NCBI RefSeq assembly: GCF_001672815.1
Contig: NZ_LZKK01000340.1
Coordinates: 1 to 46,625, forward strand
Source: Mycobacterium sp. E796
Lineage (GTDB): Bacteria; Actinomycetota; Actinomycetes; Mycobacteriales; Mycobacteriaceae
DNA: 46,625 bases
Direction: 5' to 3'
Position 1 is the stretch's first letter; each line of letters starts with the position of its first letter. The notes under the pieces were generated by a model. The model had not been told where the DNA came from and searched no databases. It was given only the letters and a program-made list of their open reading frames with translations. The position numbers and the translations under genes were made by a program. This document shows positions 24,180-32,706 of this stretch, one piece after another.

Positions 24180-25372
24180 TGGACCACGTGCACTGGTGGC
24201 TGTTCGCCCTGTCCTTCGTGACGGGGTTGGTGTTGACGCTTGCGCTGCGGGTGCGTCCCGTGAAACGTCAAGTGCCAGTGGGGGCGCCGAATGCCGGCGG
24301 GGCTACCGCGGACGCCGAGCCCGAGCGGCCCACGACCGTGATCCCCGTCGAGCAAGAGACGATGCCGGTCGCCGACGAGCGGCCAACGACGGTGGTTCGC
24401 GCCGAGCTTGATTTGTTGACGCCGAAGCCTCCCCCCGCGGAAGAGCCTGCGGCGACAAAGGTTCCGGACGCGGAAGAGCCGCCTGCGGTGATGGTTCCCG
24501 CCGAGCAACCGACCGAGGTGACGGATAATCCGCCCGGGGACGAGCCGCCGACCACGACTCCGGCCGCTGAAGAATCGCCCAAGCCCGGCCGATCCTTCCG
24601 GAGATTCCGGCCGAAGCGGGCGCGGACCGCCGAAGACCCGCCGACGGAAATTCTCCCGATCGATCGATTGGCCGAGCTGACTGAGCCTCCCGCCGACCCG
24701 GGGTCCACGGCCACGGAGATTCCCGCCGATCAAGAGCCGACCGCGGTGCTCCCCGTCGAGCCGGAGCCCGAGACCACCCAGATTCCCGTCGACCAAGAAC
24801 CGCCGACGACTATGCTCCCCGTCGAGCCCGAGCCTGAGACCACGGAGATTCCCGTCGCTCCCGAGCCGCCGCCGGCGGAAGAGCCACGAAAGGCCGGGTT
24901 TTCGTTCCTGCGACGATTCTTCGCCAAGCCGGAGCCGACCGCCGAAAAGCCGTCGAGGGGCAAGCGACCGGCGGCGAAGAAGGCCCCCGCGAAGAAGGGC
25001 CGTCCGGGCGCTAAGGGGTCGACGAAGAAGACTCCCCCCGGAAAAAAGCCGCCGCTACGAAAGGTTCCGCCGGGCAAGAAGCCGCATGGCGCCAAGGCGC
25101 GCCCGGCGAAGCCGGCGCCGGTCGCCAAGCAGCCGGCGACCAAGTGGACCCCGGTGTTGCCGTACGAGCCCTACGGCCCGGGCTCCGCTCGCGCCACCCC
25201 GGATGGCGGCGGGCCGGCGGGATGGCTGGTGAAGGGCCGTTCGGATACCCGGCTCTACTACACCCCCGACGACCCGGCCTACGACCCGACCGTCGCGCAG
25301 GTCTGGTTCAAGGACGAAGCGGCCGCCGCGCGGGCCTGTTTCACGCCGTGGTGCAAGAGCTCGAGGAAGTAA
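24179..25372 (+). CDS. arfC: ArfC, enlarged, with sunset domain
   Basis: A 397-residue protein. Residues 1-25 are a membrane anchor (HWWLFALSFVTGLVLTLALRV). Residues about 30-245 are acidic, Pro/Glu/Thr-rich and low in complexity, including two 22-residue repeats. Residues about 261-325 are Lys/Pro/Ala-rich, like a histone tail (AAKKAPAKKGRPGAKG). The C-terminus (about 349-392) is the sunset domain GWLVKGRSDTRLYYTPDDP with FTPWC. I recall M. tuberculosis ArfC as about 174 residues, so this one is more than twice as long, all of it in the linker. The start shares a base with the arfB stop. Confidence 0.9.
   Translation: MDHVHWWLFALSFVTGLVLTLALRVRPVKRQVPVGAPNAGGATADAEPERPTTVIPVEQETMPVADERPTTVVRAELDLLTPKPPPAEEPAATKVPDAEEPPAVMVPAEQPTEVTDNPPGDEPPTTTPAAEESPKPGRSFRRFRPKRARTAEDPPTEILPIDRLAELTEPPADPGSTATEIPADQEPTAVLPVEPEPETTQIPVDQEPPTTMLPVEPEPETTEIPVAPEPPPAEEPRKAGFSFLRRFFAKPEPTAEKPSRGKRPAAKKAPAKKGRPGAKGSTKKTPPGKKPPLRKVPPGKKPHGAKARPAKPAPVAKQPATKWTPVLPYEPYGPGSARATPDGGGPAGWLVKGRSDTRLYYTPDDPAYDPTVAQVWFKDEAAAARACFTPWCKSSRK
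24749..24880 (+). repeat. 66-bp in-frame tandem duplication in arfC
   Basis: Two consecutive 66-bp units (24749-24814 and 24815-24880) both encode LPVEPEPETT(Q/E)IPV followed by a Glu/Pro-rich tail. Shorter related words (TEIPADQEPTAVLPVE) precede them, which suggests stepwise growth by slippage. Confidence 0.75.
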
Positions 25373-25382
25373 ACGCCAGGAC

Positions 25383-26723
25383 CTAGGTCGGCGCGGGGAT
25401 GCGCAGCAGCAAGCGCGCCCCACCGAGCGGGCTGTCCTCCAGCGACGCCGTGCCACCGTGCAGGTGCGCCTGTTGGGCCACCAACGCCAGGCCCAGGCCC
25501 GACCCCGAATGCGAGGCCGTCGACCCGCGCGAGAACCGCTCGAACACCACCTGGCGCTCGGACTCCGGGACCCCGCTGCCGTTGTCGTCGACGGCGATCT
25601 CCACCCCGGCGCGCGAGCTGACCGCCGACAGCTGGACCCGGGTCGCGCCGCCATGCTTGACGGCGTTGGCGATCGCGTTGTCGACGGCGAGGCGCAACCC
25701 CGCGGGCAGACCCACGATGATGCAGGTCGGCGAGGGTGCCAGGGAGACGTCGAGGTCGGGGTACACCCGCATGGCGTCGTGCGCCGCACGGTCGAGCAAC
25801 TCGGTGATGTCGACCGGCACCTGATCGTCCGACGTCGACAGCTCGCCCTGGGCCAACCGCTCCAGCGCGCTCAGGGTGGCCTCGATGCGCGCCTGCGTGC
25901 GGATGACGTCGTTGACCACCTCTTTGCGTTGGTCGTCGGACAGGTCCAGGGTGGTGAGCACCTCGAGGTTGGTGCGCATCGCCGTCAGCGGGGTGCGCAG
26001 CTCGTGGGAGGACACCGCCGCGAAGTCGCGGGCCGATTCGAGCGCCTCCTTGGTCCGGTTCTGCTCGTCCCAGATGCGCTGCAGCATTCCCCTCATCGCC
26101 TCGGCGATCTCGACGGCCTCGCTGGCGCCGTGCACTTCGACCCGCGGCGCCTCGTCGCCCGCGTCGATCGATCGGGTCTGCTGGGCGAGCTGTTTGAACG
26201 GGCGCACCGCGAACGCGGCCAGCAGCCACGCGAAAACCGCGGAAGCGCCGATGGCGAACCCGCAGATCAGCATCACCCGGCGGTGCAGGTTATTGGTTTC
26301 CGCGAGGGTGGCGTCGTAGGTGGCGCCGACGGCGAGCGAACTCGGTCCCGGCCCGGGGATCTCCACCGTCCGGACCCGGTAGCGCACCCCGTTGACGTAG
26401 GCGTCGCCGTAGTCGACGTCGAGTTTGGGCAGCGTGACGTCCGAATTCGACTTGACCAAGTTCCCGCGCCGGATCGTCATGATCGCGTCACGGTCGTTCG
26501 GTGAGCGCGGGATTTCGTCGAGACCGCGCGGCAGGAAGGGAATCGCGAAACCGGCGGCCTCGTCGAGGCGGCGGTCCAGCCGTTCCTTGCGGTCGTTGGT
26601 GATCCCGACCCAGACGACGGCGCCGACGATGAGCACCGGAATCGCCGCGCCGATGACCGTCGCGAGCACCACCCGGGTTCGCAGCGAGGGCGTACGGGCA
26701 AAGATCCGGGACAAAAGCTTCAT
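25383..26723 (-). CDS. prrB: Sensor histidine kinase PrrB
   Basis: A 446-residue membrane kinase: transmembrane helix about 20-42, an extracytoplasmic sensor region to about 150, a second helix (about 151-173), HAMP (AVRPFKQLAQQTRSIDAGDE), HisKA with phospho-acceptor H240 in SSHELRTPLTAMR, and the ATPase domain with N-box DNAIANAVKHG, DDNGSGVP and GSGLGLALV. It phosphorylates PrrA; the pair is essential in M. tuberculosis and responds to nitrogen limitation and macrophage entry. ATG 26723 gives exactly the M. tuberculosis length; the upstream frame runs into prrA. It starts 16 bp after the prrA stop. Confidence 0.96.
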   Translation of the reverse strand: MKLLSRIFARTPSLRTRVVLATVIGAAIPVLIVGAVVWVGITNDRKERLDRRLDEAAGFAIPFLPRGLDEIPRSPNDRDAIMTIRRGNLVKSNSDVTLPKLDVDYGDAYVNGVRYRVRTVEIPGPGPSSLAVGATYDATLAETNNLHRRVMLICGFAIGASAVFAWLLAAFAVRPFKQLAQQTRSIDAGDEAPRVEVHGASEAVEIAEAMRGMLQRIWDEQNRTKEALESARDFAAVSSHELRTPLTAMRTNLEVLTTLDLSDDQRKEVVNDVIRTQARIEATLSALERLAQGELSTSDDQVPVDITELLDRAAHDAMRVYPDLDVSLAPSPTCIIVGLPAGLRLAVDNAIANAVKHGGATRVQLSAVSSRAGVEIAVDDNGSGVPESERQVVFERFSRGSTASHSGSGLGLALVAQQAHLHGGTASLEDSPLGGARLLLRIPAPT

Positions 26724-26739
26724 GATGGTTACTACATGG

Positions 26740-27450
26740 CTACTGCATCCGCAGCACGAACCCGACTCCGCGGACCGTGTGCAGCAGCCGGGGACCGCCG
26801 TTGGCCTCCAGCTTGCGACGCAGATATCCGATGAACACGTCGACGACGTTGGTGTCGGCGGCGAAGTCGTAGCCCCACACCAGCTCAAGCAGTTGCGCCC
26901 GGGACAGCACCGCGGTCTTGTGCTCGGCCAGCACCGCGAGCAGGTCGAACTCGCGCTTGGTCAGGTCGACGTCGACGCCGTTGACCCGAGCCCGGCGGCC
27001 GGGGATGTCGACCTCCAGCGGACCGACCGTGATGGTTTCGGAGGAAGAGGTCGCGGTGGAGCCGCGGCGGCGCAGCAGCGCCTTCACCCGCGCGACCAGC
27101 TCCGCCAGCACGAACGGCTTGACGAGGTAATCGTCGGCGCCGGCCTCCAGCCCCGCCACCCGGTCGTCGACCGAGCTGCGCGCGGATAGCACGCAGACCG
27201 GCACGTCGTTATCCATGGCCCGCAGCGCCGTGACGACGCTGACGCCGTCCAGCACGGGCATGTTGATGTCGAGGACGATAGCGTCCGGGCGCGTCTCGGT
27301 GGCGCTGCGCAACGCCTCGGCGCCGTCGACGGCCGTCGACACCTCGAATCCCGACAGGCGCAGGCCACGTTCCAGCGAGGCGAGTACGTCGGAGTCGTCG
27401 TCGACGACCAAGACCCGGGGCGAGGTGGGACCAGTGTCCATGCCGCCCAT
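26740..27450 (-). CDS. prrA: Response regulator PrrA (OmpR/PhoB family)
   Basis: A 236-residue regulator. The receiver domain (about 11-125) has the acidic pocket VVDDDSD and phospho-acceptor D61 in IVLDINMP, and the conserved Lys in DYLVKPF. The C-terminal winged helix (about 140-236) includes LTKREFDLLAVLAEH and VVDVFIGYLRRKLE. T6, reported to be phosphorylated by Ser/Thr kinases in M. tuberculosis PrrA, is present in MGGMDTG. That N-terminus decides the start at 27450; a second ATG lies at 27441. It is nearly identical to the M. tuberculosis protein. Confidence 0.97.
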   Translation of the reverse strand: MGGMDTGPTSPRVLVVDDDSDVLASLERGLRLSGFEVSTAVDGAEALRSATETRPDAIVLDINMPVLDGVSVVTALRAMDNDVPVCVLSARSSVDDRVAGLEAGADDYLVKPFVLAELVARVKALLRRRGSTATSSSETITVGPLEVDIPGRRARVNGVDVDLTKREFDLLAVLAEHKTAVLSRAQLLELVWGYDFAADTNVVDVFIGYLRRKLEANGGPRLLHTVRGVGFVLRMQ

Positions 27451-27507
27451 CTTGCCTGATTGTCCGCGGTGGCGGTGGGAGGCGCGGCTCAGCCGCGAGC
27501 ACCGCAA

Positions 27508-28647
27508 TCACCGGCGACGCAGGCCGCTGAGCTGGACCGCGAGCTGCCGACGCACGGCGGGGACCTGCGCGGCCAGCCGTATTCCCGAGTTGCGGATCGG
27601 GCGCAACGGCCGCGGCAGGGTGGCCATCCGGGTCAGGCGTCCGGTCAGCTTCAGCACCTGCTCGGCCCGTCGCCCCTGGGTGCTGGCGTACGCGTCCAAG
27701 GCCGTGTCGCGGCCGCCGCCCAGCACCTCGGTGAGCGCCCCGGCCAGTGCGATGGCGTCGGTGATACCCAGGTTCATGCCCTGGCCCCCGGCGGGGCTGT
27801 GCACGTGGGCGGCGTCGCCGGCCAGCAACACCCGGCCGGCCCGGTAGGTGTCGGCGACCCGGTGGTGGATGTGGAACCGCGTCCCCCACAGCAGCTCGCG
27901 GACCACCAATTCGCCGGGTCCGAAGGTGCGGGAATCCAGCAGCGCCTGCACGAATTCGACCGACGGCGTCTTGGGTGCGTCCGCGGCCGGCGCGACGATG
28001 CGGAAGATGCCGCCGGGCAGCGGCGCCACCACGGTCAGGCCTTCCTTGGCGTAGAACAAGATCACCTCGTCGCGGGGCGCCGGGCCGGCCAGCCGGACGT
28101 CGGCGAGCGCGAAGGACTCGGCGAATTCGCCTCCGGCGAACCCGATTCCGGCCCGTTCGCGCACCGTGCTGTGCATCCCGTCGGCCCCGACGACGTAGCC
28201 GGCCCGGACGGTGTCGCCGTCGTCGAAGAGGGCCGTGACCCCGTTTGCGTCCGGGGAGAGGCGCTTCAGAGTCTTGGGCCGGATCACCTGGCCACCCAGT
28301 TCGTGCAGCCGCTCCAGCAGCAGCCGTTCGGTGTCGGCCTGGGAGAGCATCAAGCTGTACGGATACTTCGTCGGCAGCGCGCTGAAGTCGACGGGGATCA
28401 GGATGCGTCGGCCCGCGCGCATGGTGAATCGCGGCGCGATCAGGCCCGCCTTGACCATCCGCCGCGCCACGTCGAGCTCTTCGAGCACCTCGAGCGTGCG
28501 CGCGTTCACGACGGCCGCGCGGGTGGTGTTCTGGCCCTCGGCCAACGCGTCCACGACGACGGCGCGGACCCCCTTGACGGTCAGGGAAGCGCCCAATGCC
28601 AGGCCGGTGGGTCCGGCGCCTACCACCAGGACGTCGGTGTCGTTCAT
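27508..28647 (-). CDS. FAD-dependent aromatic monooxygenase (PHBH/UbiH fold)
   Basis: A 379-residue class A flavoprotein monooxygenase. It has the N-terminal dinucleotide motif LVVGAGPTGLALGASL, the DG motif VVGADGMHSTVRERAG and the ribityl-binding GD motif VLLAGDAAHVHSPAGGQGMN. Such enzymes hydroxylate aromatic or quinone-like compounds with NAD(P)H and O2. The substrate is unknown. It is divergent from a TetR regulator with three operator copies between them, so inducible expression against a toxic or aromatic compound is likely (inference). The pair is not between prrA and accD3 in M. tuberculosis. Confidence 0.9.
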   Translation of the reverse strand: MNDTDVLVVGAGPTGLALGASLTVKGVRAVVVDALAEGQNTTRAAVVNARTLEVLEELDVARRMVKAGLIAPRFTMRAGRRILIPVDFSALPTKYPYSLMLSQADTERLLLERLHELGGQVIRPKTLKRLSPDANGVTALFDDGDTVRAGYVVGADGMHSTVRERAGIGFAGGEFAESFALADVRLAGPAPRDEVILFYAKEGLTVVAPLPGGIFRIVAPAADAPKTPSVEFVQALLDSRTFGPGELVVRELLWGTRFHIHHRVADTYRAGRVLLAGDAAHVHSPAGGQGMNLGITDAIALAGALTEVLGGGRDTALDAYASTQGRRAEQVLKLTGRLTRMATLPRPLRPIRNSGIRLAAQVPAVRRQLAVQLSGLRRR

Positions 28648-28670
28648 GGTCGGCTCCTCTCTGTTCGTTA

Positions 28671-28748
28671 GTCAACGCTTGTTGGCATAACTCCATGCTG
28701 GCGCGTCGGAGATAGGATGTCAACACTTGTTGGCCTACACTTGTTGAC
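28671..28748. promoter_or_regulatory. Three TetR operator copies between the monooxygenase and tetR
   Basis: A 16-bp inverted repeat of form GTCAACA-CT-TGTTGAC occurs three times: 28671-28686 (GTCAACGCTTGTTGGC), 28719-28734 (GTCAACACTTGTTGGC) and 28733-28748 (GCCTACACTTGTTGAC). The last two overlap by 2 bp. The third abuts the tetR ATG and the first lies 24 bp before the monooxygenase ATG. A -10-like TAGGAT for tetR lies at 28713-28718. Confidence 0.8.
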
Positions 28749-29312
28749 ATGAGGAGATCCTCGGAGCGGACCAAGGCCGCGATCCTGGCGGCCGCCCGCG
28801 AGCGCTTCGGCGCGTCCGGTTTCCAGGCGGCCACCATTCGGGCGATCGCTGCGGACGCCGGGGTCGACCCCGCGATGGTGATGCGGTACTACGGCAGCAA
28901 GGACAAGCTGTTCGCCGCGGCGGCGGAGTTCGACCTGGCCTTTCCGGATCTCACGACGGACCGCGCGCGGGCCGGGCGATCACTCGTCCGCCACTTTCTC
29001 CAGCGCTGGAAGGACGAGGCGCTGGTGATCCTGCTGCGTTCCAGCGCAACTAACGGCGACGCGGCGCAGCGCATGCAGGAGATATTCCGGAGCCAGATCC
29101 AGCCCCTGGCCGCAGCGTTCGCGCCCGCCGAGGAATCCGGGCTGCGGGCCGGGCTAATCGCCAGCCAGATCCTCGGTATGGCCCTGTGTCGCTTTGTGTT
29201 GCAGCTGCCGCCGGTCGTCGGGATGACGGACGACGAGGTTGTCGACTGGCTCGGGCCGACGATCCAGCGCTATCTCTCCGAGGCGGCGCGAGCAGACGCA
29301 AAAGCCCCCTAA
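28749..29312 (+). CDS. TetR family transcriptional repressor
   Basis: A 187-residue regulator. The N-terminal helix-turn-helix is KAAILAAARERFGASGFQAATIRAIAADAGVDPAMVMRYYGSKDKL-like (residues about 8-55), typical of TetR; the C-terminal half is the helical ligand-binding and dimer domain. It is expected to repress itself and the divergent flavin monooxygenase through the three palindromes at 28671-28748. The C-terminal residues ARADAKAP are encoded by dispersed palindrome copy B, so the ancestral end may differ. Confidence 0.92.
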   Translation: MRRSSERTKAAILAAARERFGASGFQAATIRAIAADAGVDPAMVMRYYGSKDKLFAAAAEFDLAFPDLTTDRARAGRSLVRHFLQRWKDEALVILLRSSATNGDAAQRMQEIFRSQIQPLAAAFAPAEESGLRAGLIASQILGMALCRFVLQLPPVVGMTDDEVVDWLGPTIQRYLSEAARADAKAP

Positions 29313-29348
29313 ACCGCCCGCTATTGGGTGCTTTTGCGGCTGCTCGCG
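29287..29348. repeat. Dispersed palindrome copy B across the tetR and accD3 3' ends
   Basis: Arms 29287-29305 (CGCGAGCAGACGCAAAAGC) and 29330-29348 pair at 18 of 19 positions. The left arm is inside the end of tetR and the right arm inside the end of accD3, which converge here with 8 bp between stops. The hairpin is probably a bidirectional terminator. It shares its core with copies A (21051-21107) and C (44429-44488). Confidence 0.8.
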
Positions 29349-30817
29349 GGCAACCCGATGTCGCGGTAGCGGCGCAGCCGCGCGGACAGCCGCTCGGCCG
29401 ACGGTATTTCGCGCAGCGCGCATACCTCGGCGGCGATGGCGCGCGAAAGCCGTTGGGAAAACTCGGTCGGTTCGTCCGCGGCGTCGGGATGCTCGGGGAC
29501 GATGGCGTCGACAATTCCGGACTCCAAGAGATCGGCCGACCGAATGCCCTGGGCCCCAGCAAGTTCCGGGGCATGGACGGTGTCGCGGTACACGATCGCG
29601 CTTGCGCCCTCGGGCGGCAGCGGCGCCAGCCAGCCGTGCAGCGCGGCCAGCACCCGGTCGGCGGGCACCATCGCGAGCGCGGGACCGCCGCTGCCCTGGC
29701 CCAGGAGCACCGACACCGTCGGCGTCTCCAGCGTGACGAGCTCGGCCAGGCACTGCGCGATCTGGCCGGCCAGCCCACCCTCCTCGGCCTCGGCCGACAA
29801 CGCCGGCCCGGCCGCATCGATGAGCAGCACCAGCGGCAGCCGCAGCTCGGCGGCCAGCGCCATGCCGCGCCGGGCCTCGCGCAGCGACGCGGGCCCGACG
29901 AGCCCGCCGCTGATGCGCTGCTGCCCCAGCACCACCGCGGGCTGGCCGTTGAAGCGGGCCAACGCCAGCAGGGTGGTGGCCGCTTCGCCGCGGCCGGTGC
30001 CGGACAGCAGCACGCAGTCGGTGGCGCCGTGCCGCAGCAGGTGCCCGACGCCCGGCCGGTCCGGCCGTCGCGACGCCACGACGGAGTTCCACGCCGGCAC
30101 GTCGGGCGTCGGTTCCGGTGCTGCCGCGCCGGGCCGCGTGTCGGGCGGATCGGCGATCACCCGCAAGGCGCGATCCAGCATCGGGCGCAGCTCGTTGAGC
30201 GCGACCACGCCGTCGATCACCCCGTGCCGCTGCAGGTTCTCCGCGGTTTGGACGCCGGCCGGGAACGGCTCGCCGTAGAGCAGCTGGTAGACGCGGGGCC
30301 CGAGGAAGCCGATCAGGGCGCCGGGCTCGGCGATCGTGATGTGGCCCAGCGAGCCCCATGAGGCGAACACCCCGCCGGTGGTCGGGTGGCGCAGGTACAC
30401 CAGGTAGGGCAGGTGTTCTCGTTTGTGCAGCGTGACTGCCGCGGCGATCTTCACCATTTGCAGGAACGCGACCGTGCCCTCCTGCATGCGGGTGCCGCCC
30501 GAGCTCGGGGAGGCCAGCAGCGGCAGCCGCTCGGCGGTGGCGCGTTCCACCGCGGCGGTGATCCGTTCGGCCGCGGCGACGCCGATCGAGCCGCCGAGGA
30601 AGTCGAACTCGCACATCACGAGAGCGACGCGGCGCCCGAATATGCGGCCCTCGCCGGTCAGCACCGCCTCGTCCCGGCCGGTGGCGTCGCGGGCGTCGGC
30701 GAGCTCGCGCGCGTAGGACTCGGACACCGGCATGGCCATCGGATCGCTGTCCCAGCTCACGTAGGAGCCCTCGTCGAGCACGGCATCCTGCAGTTGTTCG
30801 GTCGTGATACGAGTCAC
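29321..30817 (-). CDS. accD3: Acyl-CoA carboxylase beta subunit AccD3
   Basis: A 498-residue carboxyltransferase with two crotonase-like halves. The first contains SGGTRMQEGTVAFLQM and YLRHPTTGGVFASWG (oxyanion region); the second RISGGLVGPASLREARRG and LIDAAGPALSAEAEEGG. It would transfer carboxyl from biotin to an acyl-CoA with an AccA partner; the substrate is not established. GTG 30817 gives MTRITTEQLQ, close to the M. tuberculosis start. The last residues ASSRKSTQ come from repeat copy B. It is divergent from echA6 with 26 bp between starts. Confidence 0.93.
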   Translation of the reverse strand: MTRITTEQLQDAVLDEGSYVSWDSDPMAMPVSESYARELADARDATGRDEAVLTGEGRIFGRRVALVMCEFDFLGGSIGVAAAERITAAVERATAERLPLLASPSSGGTRMQEGTVAFLQMVKIAAAVTLHKREHLPYLVYLRHPTTGGVFASWGSLGHITIAEPGALIGFLGPRVYQLLYGEPFPAGVQTAENLQRHGVIDGVVALNELRPMLDRALRVIADPPDTRPGAAAPEPTPDVPAWNSVVASRRPDRPGVGHLLRHGATDCVLLSGTGRGEAATTLLALARFNGQPAVVLGQQRISGGLVGPASLREARRGMALAAELRLPLVLLIDAAGPALSAEAEEGGLAGQIAQCLAELVTLETPTVSVLLGQGSGGPALAMVPADRVLAALHGWLAPLPPEGASAIVYRDTVHAPELAGAQGIRSADLLESGIVDAIVPEHPDAADEPTEFSQRLSRAIAAEVCALREIPSAERLSARLRRYRDIGLPASSRKSTQ

Positions 30818-30831
30818 CAGACGAGGCTATA

Positions 30832-30837
30832 TAGGCT
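30832..30837 (+). promoter_or_regulatory. -10 element for leaderless echA6
   Basis: TAGGCT, within CTATATAGGCT, ends 6 bp before the echA6 ATG, predicting transcription from the start codon itself. The accD3 start codon lies only 26 bp away on the other strand. Confidence 0.6.
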
Positions 30838-30843
30838 GGGTGA

Positions 30844-31578
30844 ATGATCGGCGTCACCCAGACCGAAGCCGTTATGACCATCGAGCTGCAGCGTCCCGAG
30901 CGCCGCAATGCCCTGAATTCCCAGCTCGTCGACGAGTTGCGGGAGTCCATCCAGAAGGCGGCCGACGACGGGTCGACGCGCGTGATCGTGCTGACTGGCC
31001 AGGGTACCGTGTTCTGCGCCGGCGCGGACCTGTCCGGGGACGTATTCGCCGCCGACTACCCCGACCGACTCATCGAGCTGCACAAGGTCATGGACGCGGT
31101 TCCCGTACCAGTGATCGGGGCGATCAACGGCCCCGCCATCGGCGCCGGCCTGCAGCTGGCCATGCGGTGCGATCTGCGAGTCGCCACACCGGACGCGTTC
31201 TTCCAGTTTCCGACCTCGAAATACGGCCTGGCCCTTGACAACTGGAGCATCCGCCGGCTGTCTTCGCTGGTCGGGCACGGACGGGCCCGGGCGATGCTGC
31301 TCACCGCGGAGAAGCTCACCGCCGAGGCGGCGCTGCAAACCGGCATGGTCAACCGCATCGGGACGCTGGCCGACGCCCAGGCCTGGGCCGAGGAGGTCGC
31401 GGGTCTGGCGCCGCTGGCAATACAGCACGCCAAGCGGGTGCTCAACGACGACGGCGCCTACGAAGAGCAGTGGCCGGAGCACAAGGAGCTCTTCGACAGA
31501 GCCTGGGCAAGCCAGGACGTGATCGAGGCGCAAGTCGCGCGGATCGAGAAGCGGCCACCGAAGTTCCAGGGAGCCTGA
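30844..31578 (+). CDS. echA6: EchA6, non-catalytic enoyl-CoA hydratase-like protein
   Basis: A 244-residue crotonase-fold protein. The oxyanion segment CAGADLSGD is present, but both catalytic glutamates are replaced: IGAGLQLAMRCD has Gln at the first site, and FPTSKYGLALDNW lacks the second. W134 corresponds to W133 of M. tuberculosis EchA6. That protein binds long acyl-CoA and shuttles it to FAS-II for mycolic acid synthesis, and is an essential drug target. The start ATG 30844 has a -10 directly upstream. The metallo-beta-lactamase-fold gene starts 5 bp after its stop. Confidence 0.95.
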   Translation: MIGVTQTEAVMTIELQRPERRNALNSQLVDELRESIQKAADDGSTRVIVLTGQGTVFCAGADLSGDVFAADYPDRLIELHKVMDAVPVPVIGAINGPAIGAGLQLAMRCDLRVATPDAFFQFPTSKYGLALDNWSIRRLSSLVGHGRARAMLLTAEKLTAEAALQTGMVNRIGTLADAQAWAEEVAGLAPLAIQHAKRVLNDDGAYEEQWPEHKELFDRAWASQDVIEAQVARIEKRPPKFQGA

Positions 31579-31583
31579 CAGTC

Positions 31584-32702
31584 ATGCCGCGGGGGGCGCT
31601 GCGACTGGCCGCCGGCACGGCCTCGCTGGCGGTCGGCAGTTGGTTGGTGCGTGCGCTGCACGGCGCGCCGGCCGCCCTCGGTGCGTCACCGGCCTCCATC
31701 CGCGCGGTGGCCGAGGGGTCGCCGCACTATTCCGACGGCGAATTCGTCAACCTCGACCCGGCGTCCATCTACAAGATGGACCGCGAAGAACTGCGCCTCA
31801 TCGTTTGGGAGTTCCTGGGTAACCGCGGCGGCAGCCGTCCGCGCGCACCGATCCCGCTGGCCGCCCCGGAAATCTTCGACGGGGACGCCGCCCGGCTGGC
31901 CGTCAGCTGGTTCGGACACTCGACGGCGTTGCTGGAAATCGACGGCTACCGCGTGCTGACCGATCCGGTGTGGAGCAATCGATGCTCGCCGTCGGACACC
32001 GTCGGACCCCAGCGGCTGCATCCGCCGCCGGTGCAACTGGAGGGGCTGCCCGCCGTCGACGCGGTGGTCATCAGCCACGACCACTACGACCATCTCGACA
32101 TCGACACCGTCATGACGCTGGCACACACCCAGCGGGCCCCGTTCTTCGTGCCGCTTGGTGTCGGCGCCCACCTGCGTGCGTGGGGGATTCCCGAGCACCG
32201 CATCATCGAACTCGACTGGCATCAAGGCGCCAAGCTCGACCAGCTCACGGTGATTTGCATGCCCGCGCGGCACTTTTCGGGCCGCTTCTTCGACCGCAAC
32301 ACCACGCTGTGGGCGTCCTGGGCCTTTCTTGGTCCCCGCCACCGCGCCTATTTCGGCGGCGACACGGGCTACACCAAGAGCTTCACGCAGATCGGGGCCG
32401 ACCACGGCCCGTTCGACCTGACCCTGCTGCCGATCGGCGCCTACAACACCGCGTGGCCGGACATCCACATGAACCCCGAGGAGGCGGTCCGCGCGCACCT
32501 CGACGTCACCAATTCGGGGTCGGGGCTGCTGGTGCCCATCCACTGGGGGACCTTCCGGCTGGCGCCCCACCCGTGGGCCGAACCCGTCGAGCGTTTGCTG
32601 GCGGCGGCGGACCCCGCCCGGGTCGAGGTGGCCGTGCCGTTGCCCGGCCAGCGCATCGATCCCGCCGCACCGCGGAGGTTCAATCCGTGGTGGCGACTCT
32701 GA
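31584..32702 (+). CDS. Metallo-beta-lactamase-fold phosphodiesterase/hydrolase (Rv0906 type, NAPE-PLD-like)
   Basis: A 372-residue protein with an N-terminal hydrophobic stretch (about 7-25, possible signal or anchor) and an MBL domain. Metal ligands are in SHDHYDHLD, then a distal His in MPARHFSGR and Asp in FGGDTGY, ending with VPIHWGTFRL. Sequence pattern and length are those of the UlaG/NAPE-PLD-like group, suggesting lipid or phosphodiester hydrolysis at the envelope (inference). It is close behind echA6 and converges on the disrupted methyltransferase-like gene with 4 bp between stops. Confidence 0.9.
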   Translation: MPRGALRLAAGTASLAVGSWLVRALHGAPAALGASPASIRAVAEGSPHYSDGEFVNLDPASIYKMDREELRLIVWEFLGNRGGSRPRAPIPLAAPEIFDGDAARLAVSWFGHSTALLEIDGYRVLTDPVWSNRCSPSDTVGPQRLHPPPVQLEGLPAVDAVVISHDHYDHLDIDTVMTLAHTQRAPFFVPLGVGAHLRAWGIPEHRIIELDWHQGAKLDQLTVICMPARHFSGRFFDRNTTLWASWAFLGPRHRAYFGGDTGYTKSFTQIGADHGPFDLTLLPIGAYNTAWPDIHMNPEEAVRAHLDVTNSGSGLLVPIHWGTFRLAPHPWAEPVERLLAAADPARVEVAVPLPGQRIDPAAPRRFNPWWRL

Positions 32703-32706
32703 CCCG

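Noticed and set aside
30844..31578. EchA6 as an active enoyl-CoA hydratase
   Set aside because: Both catalytic glutamates are replaced, as in the known non-catalytic acyl-CoA carrier.
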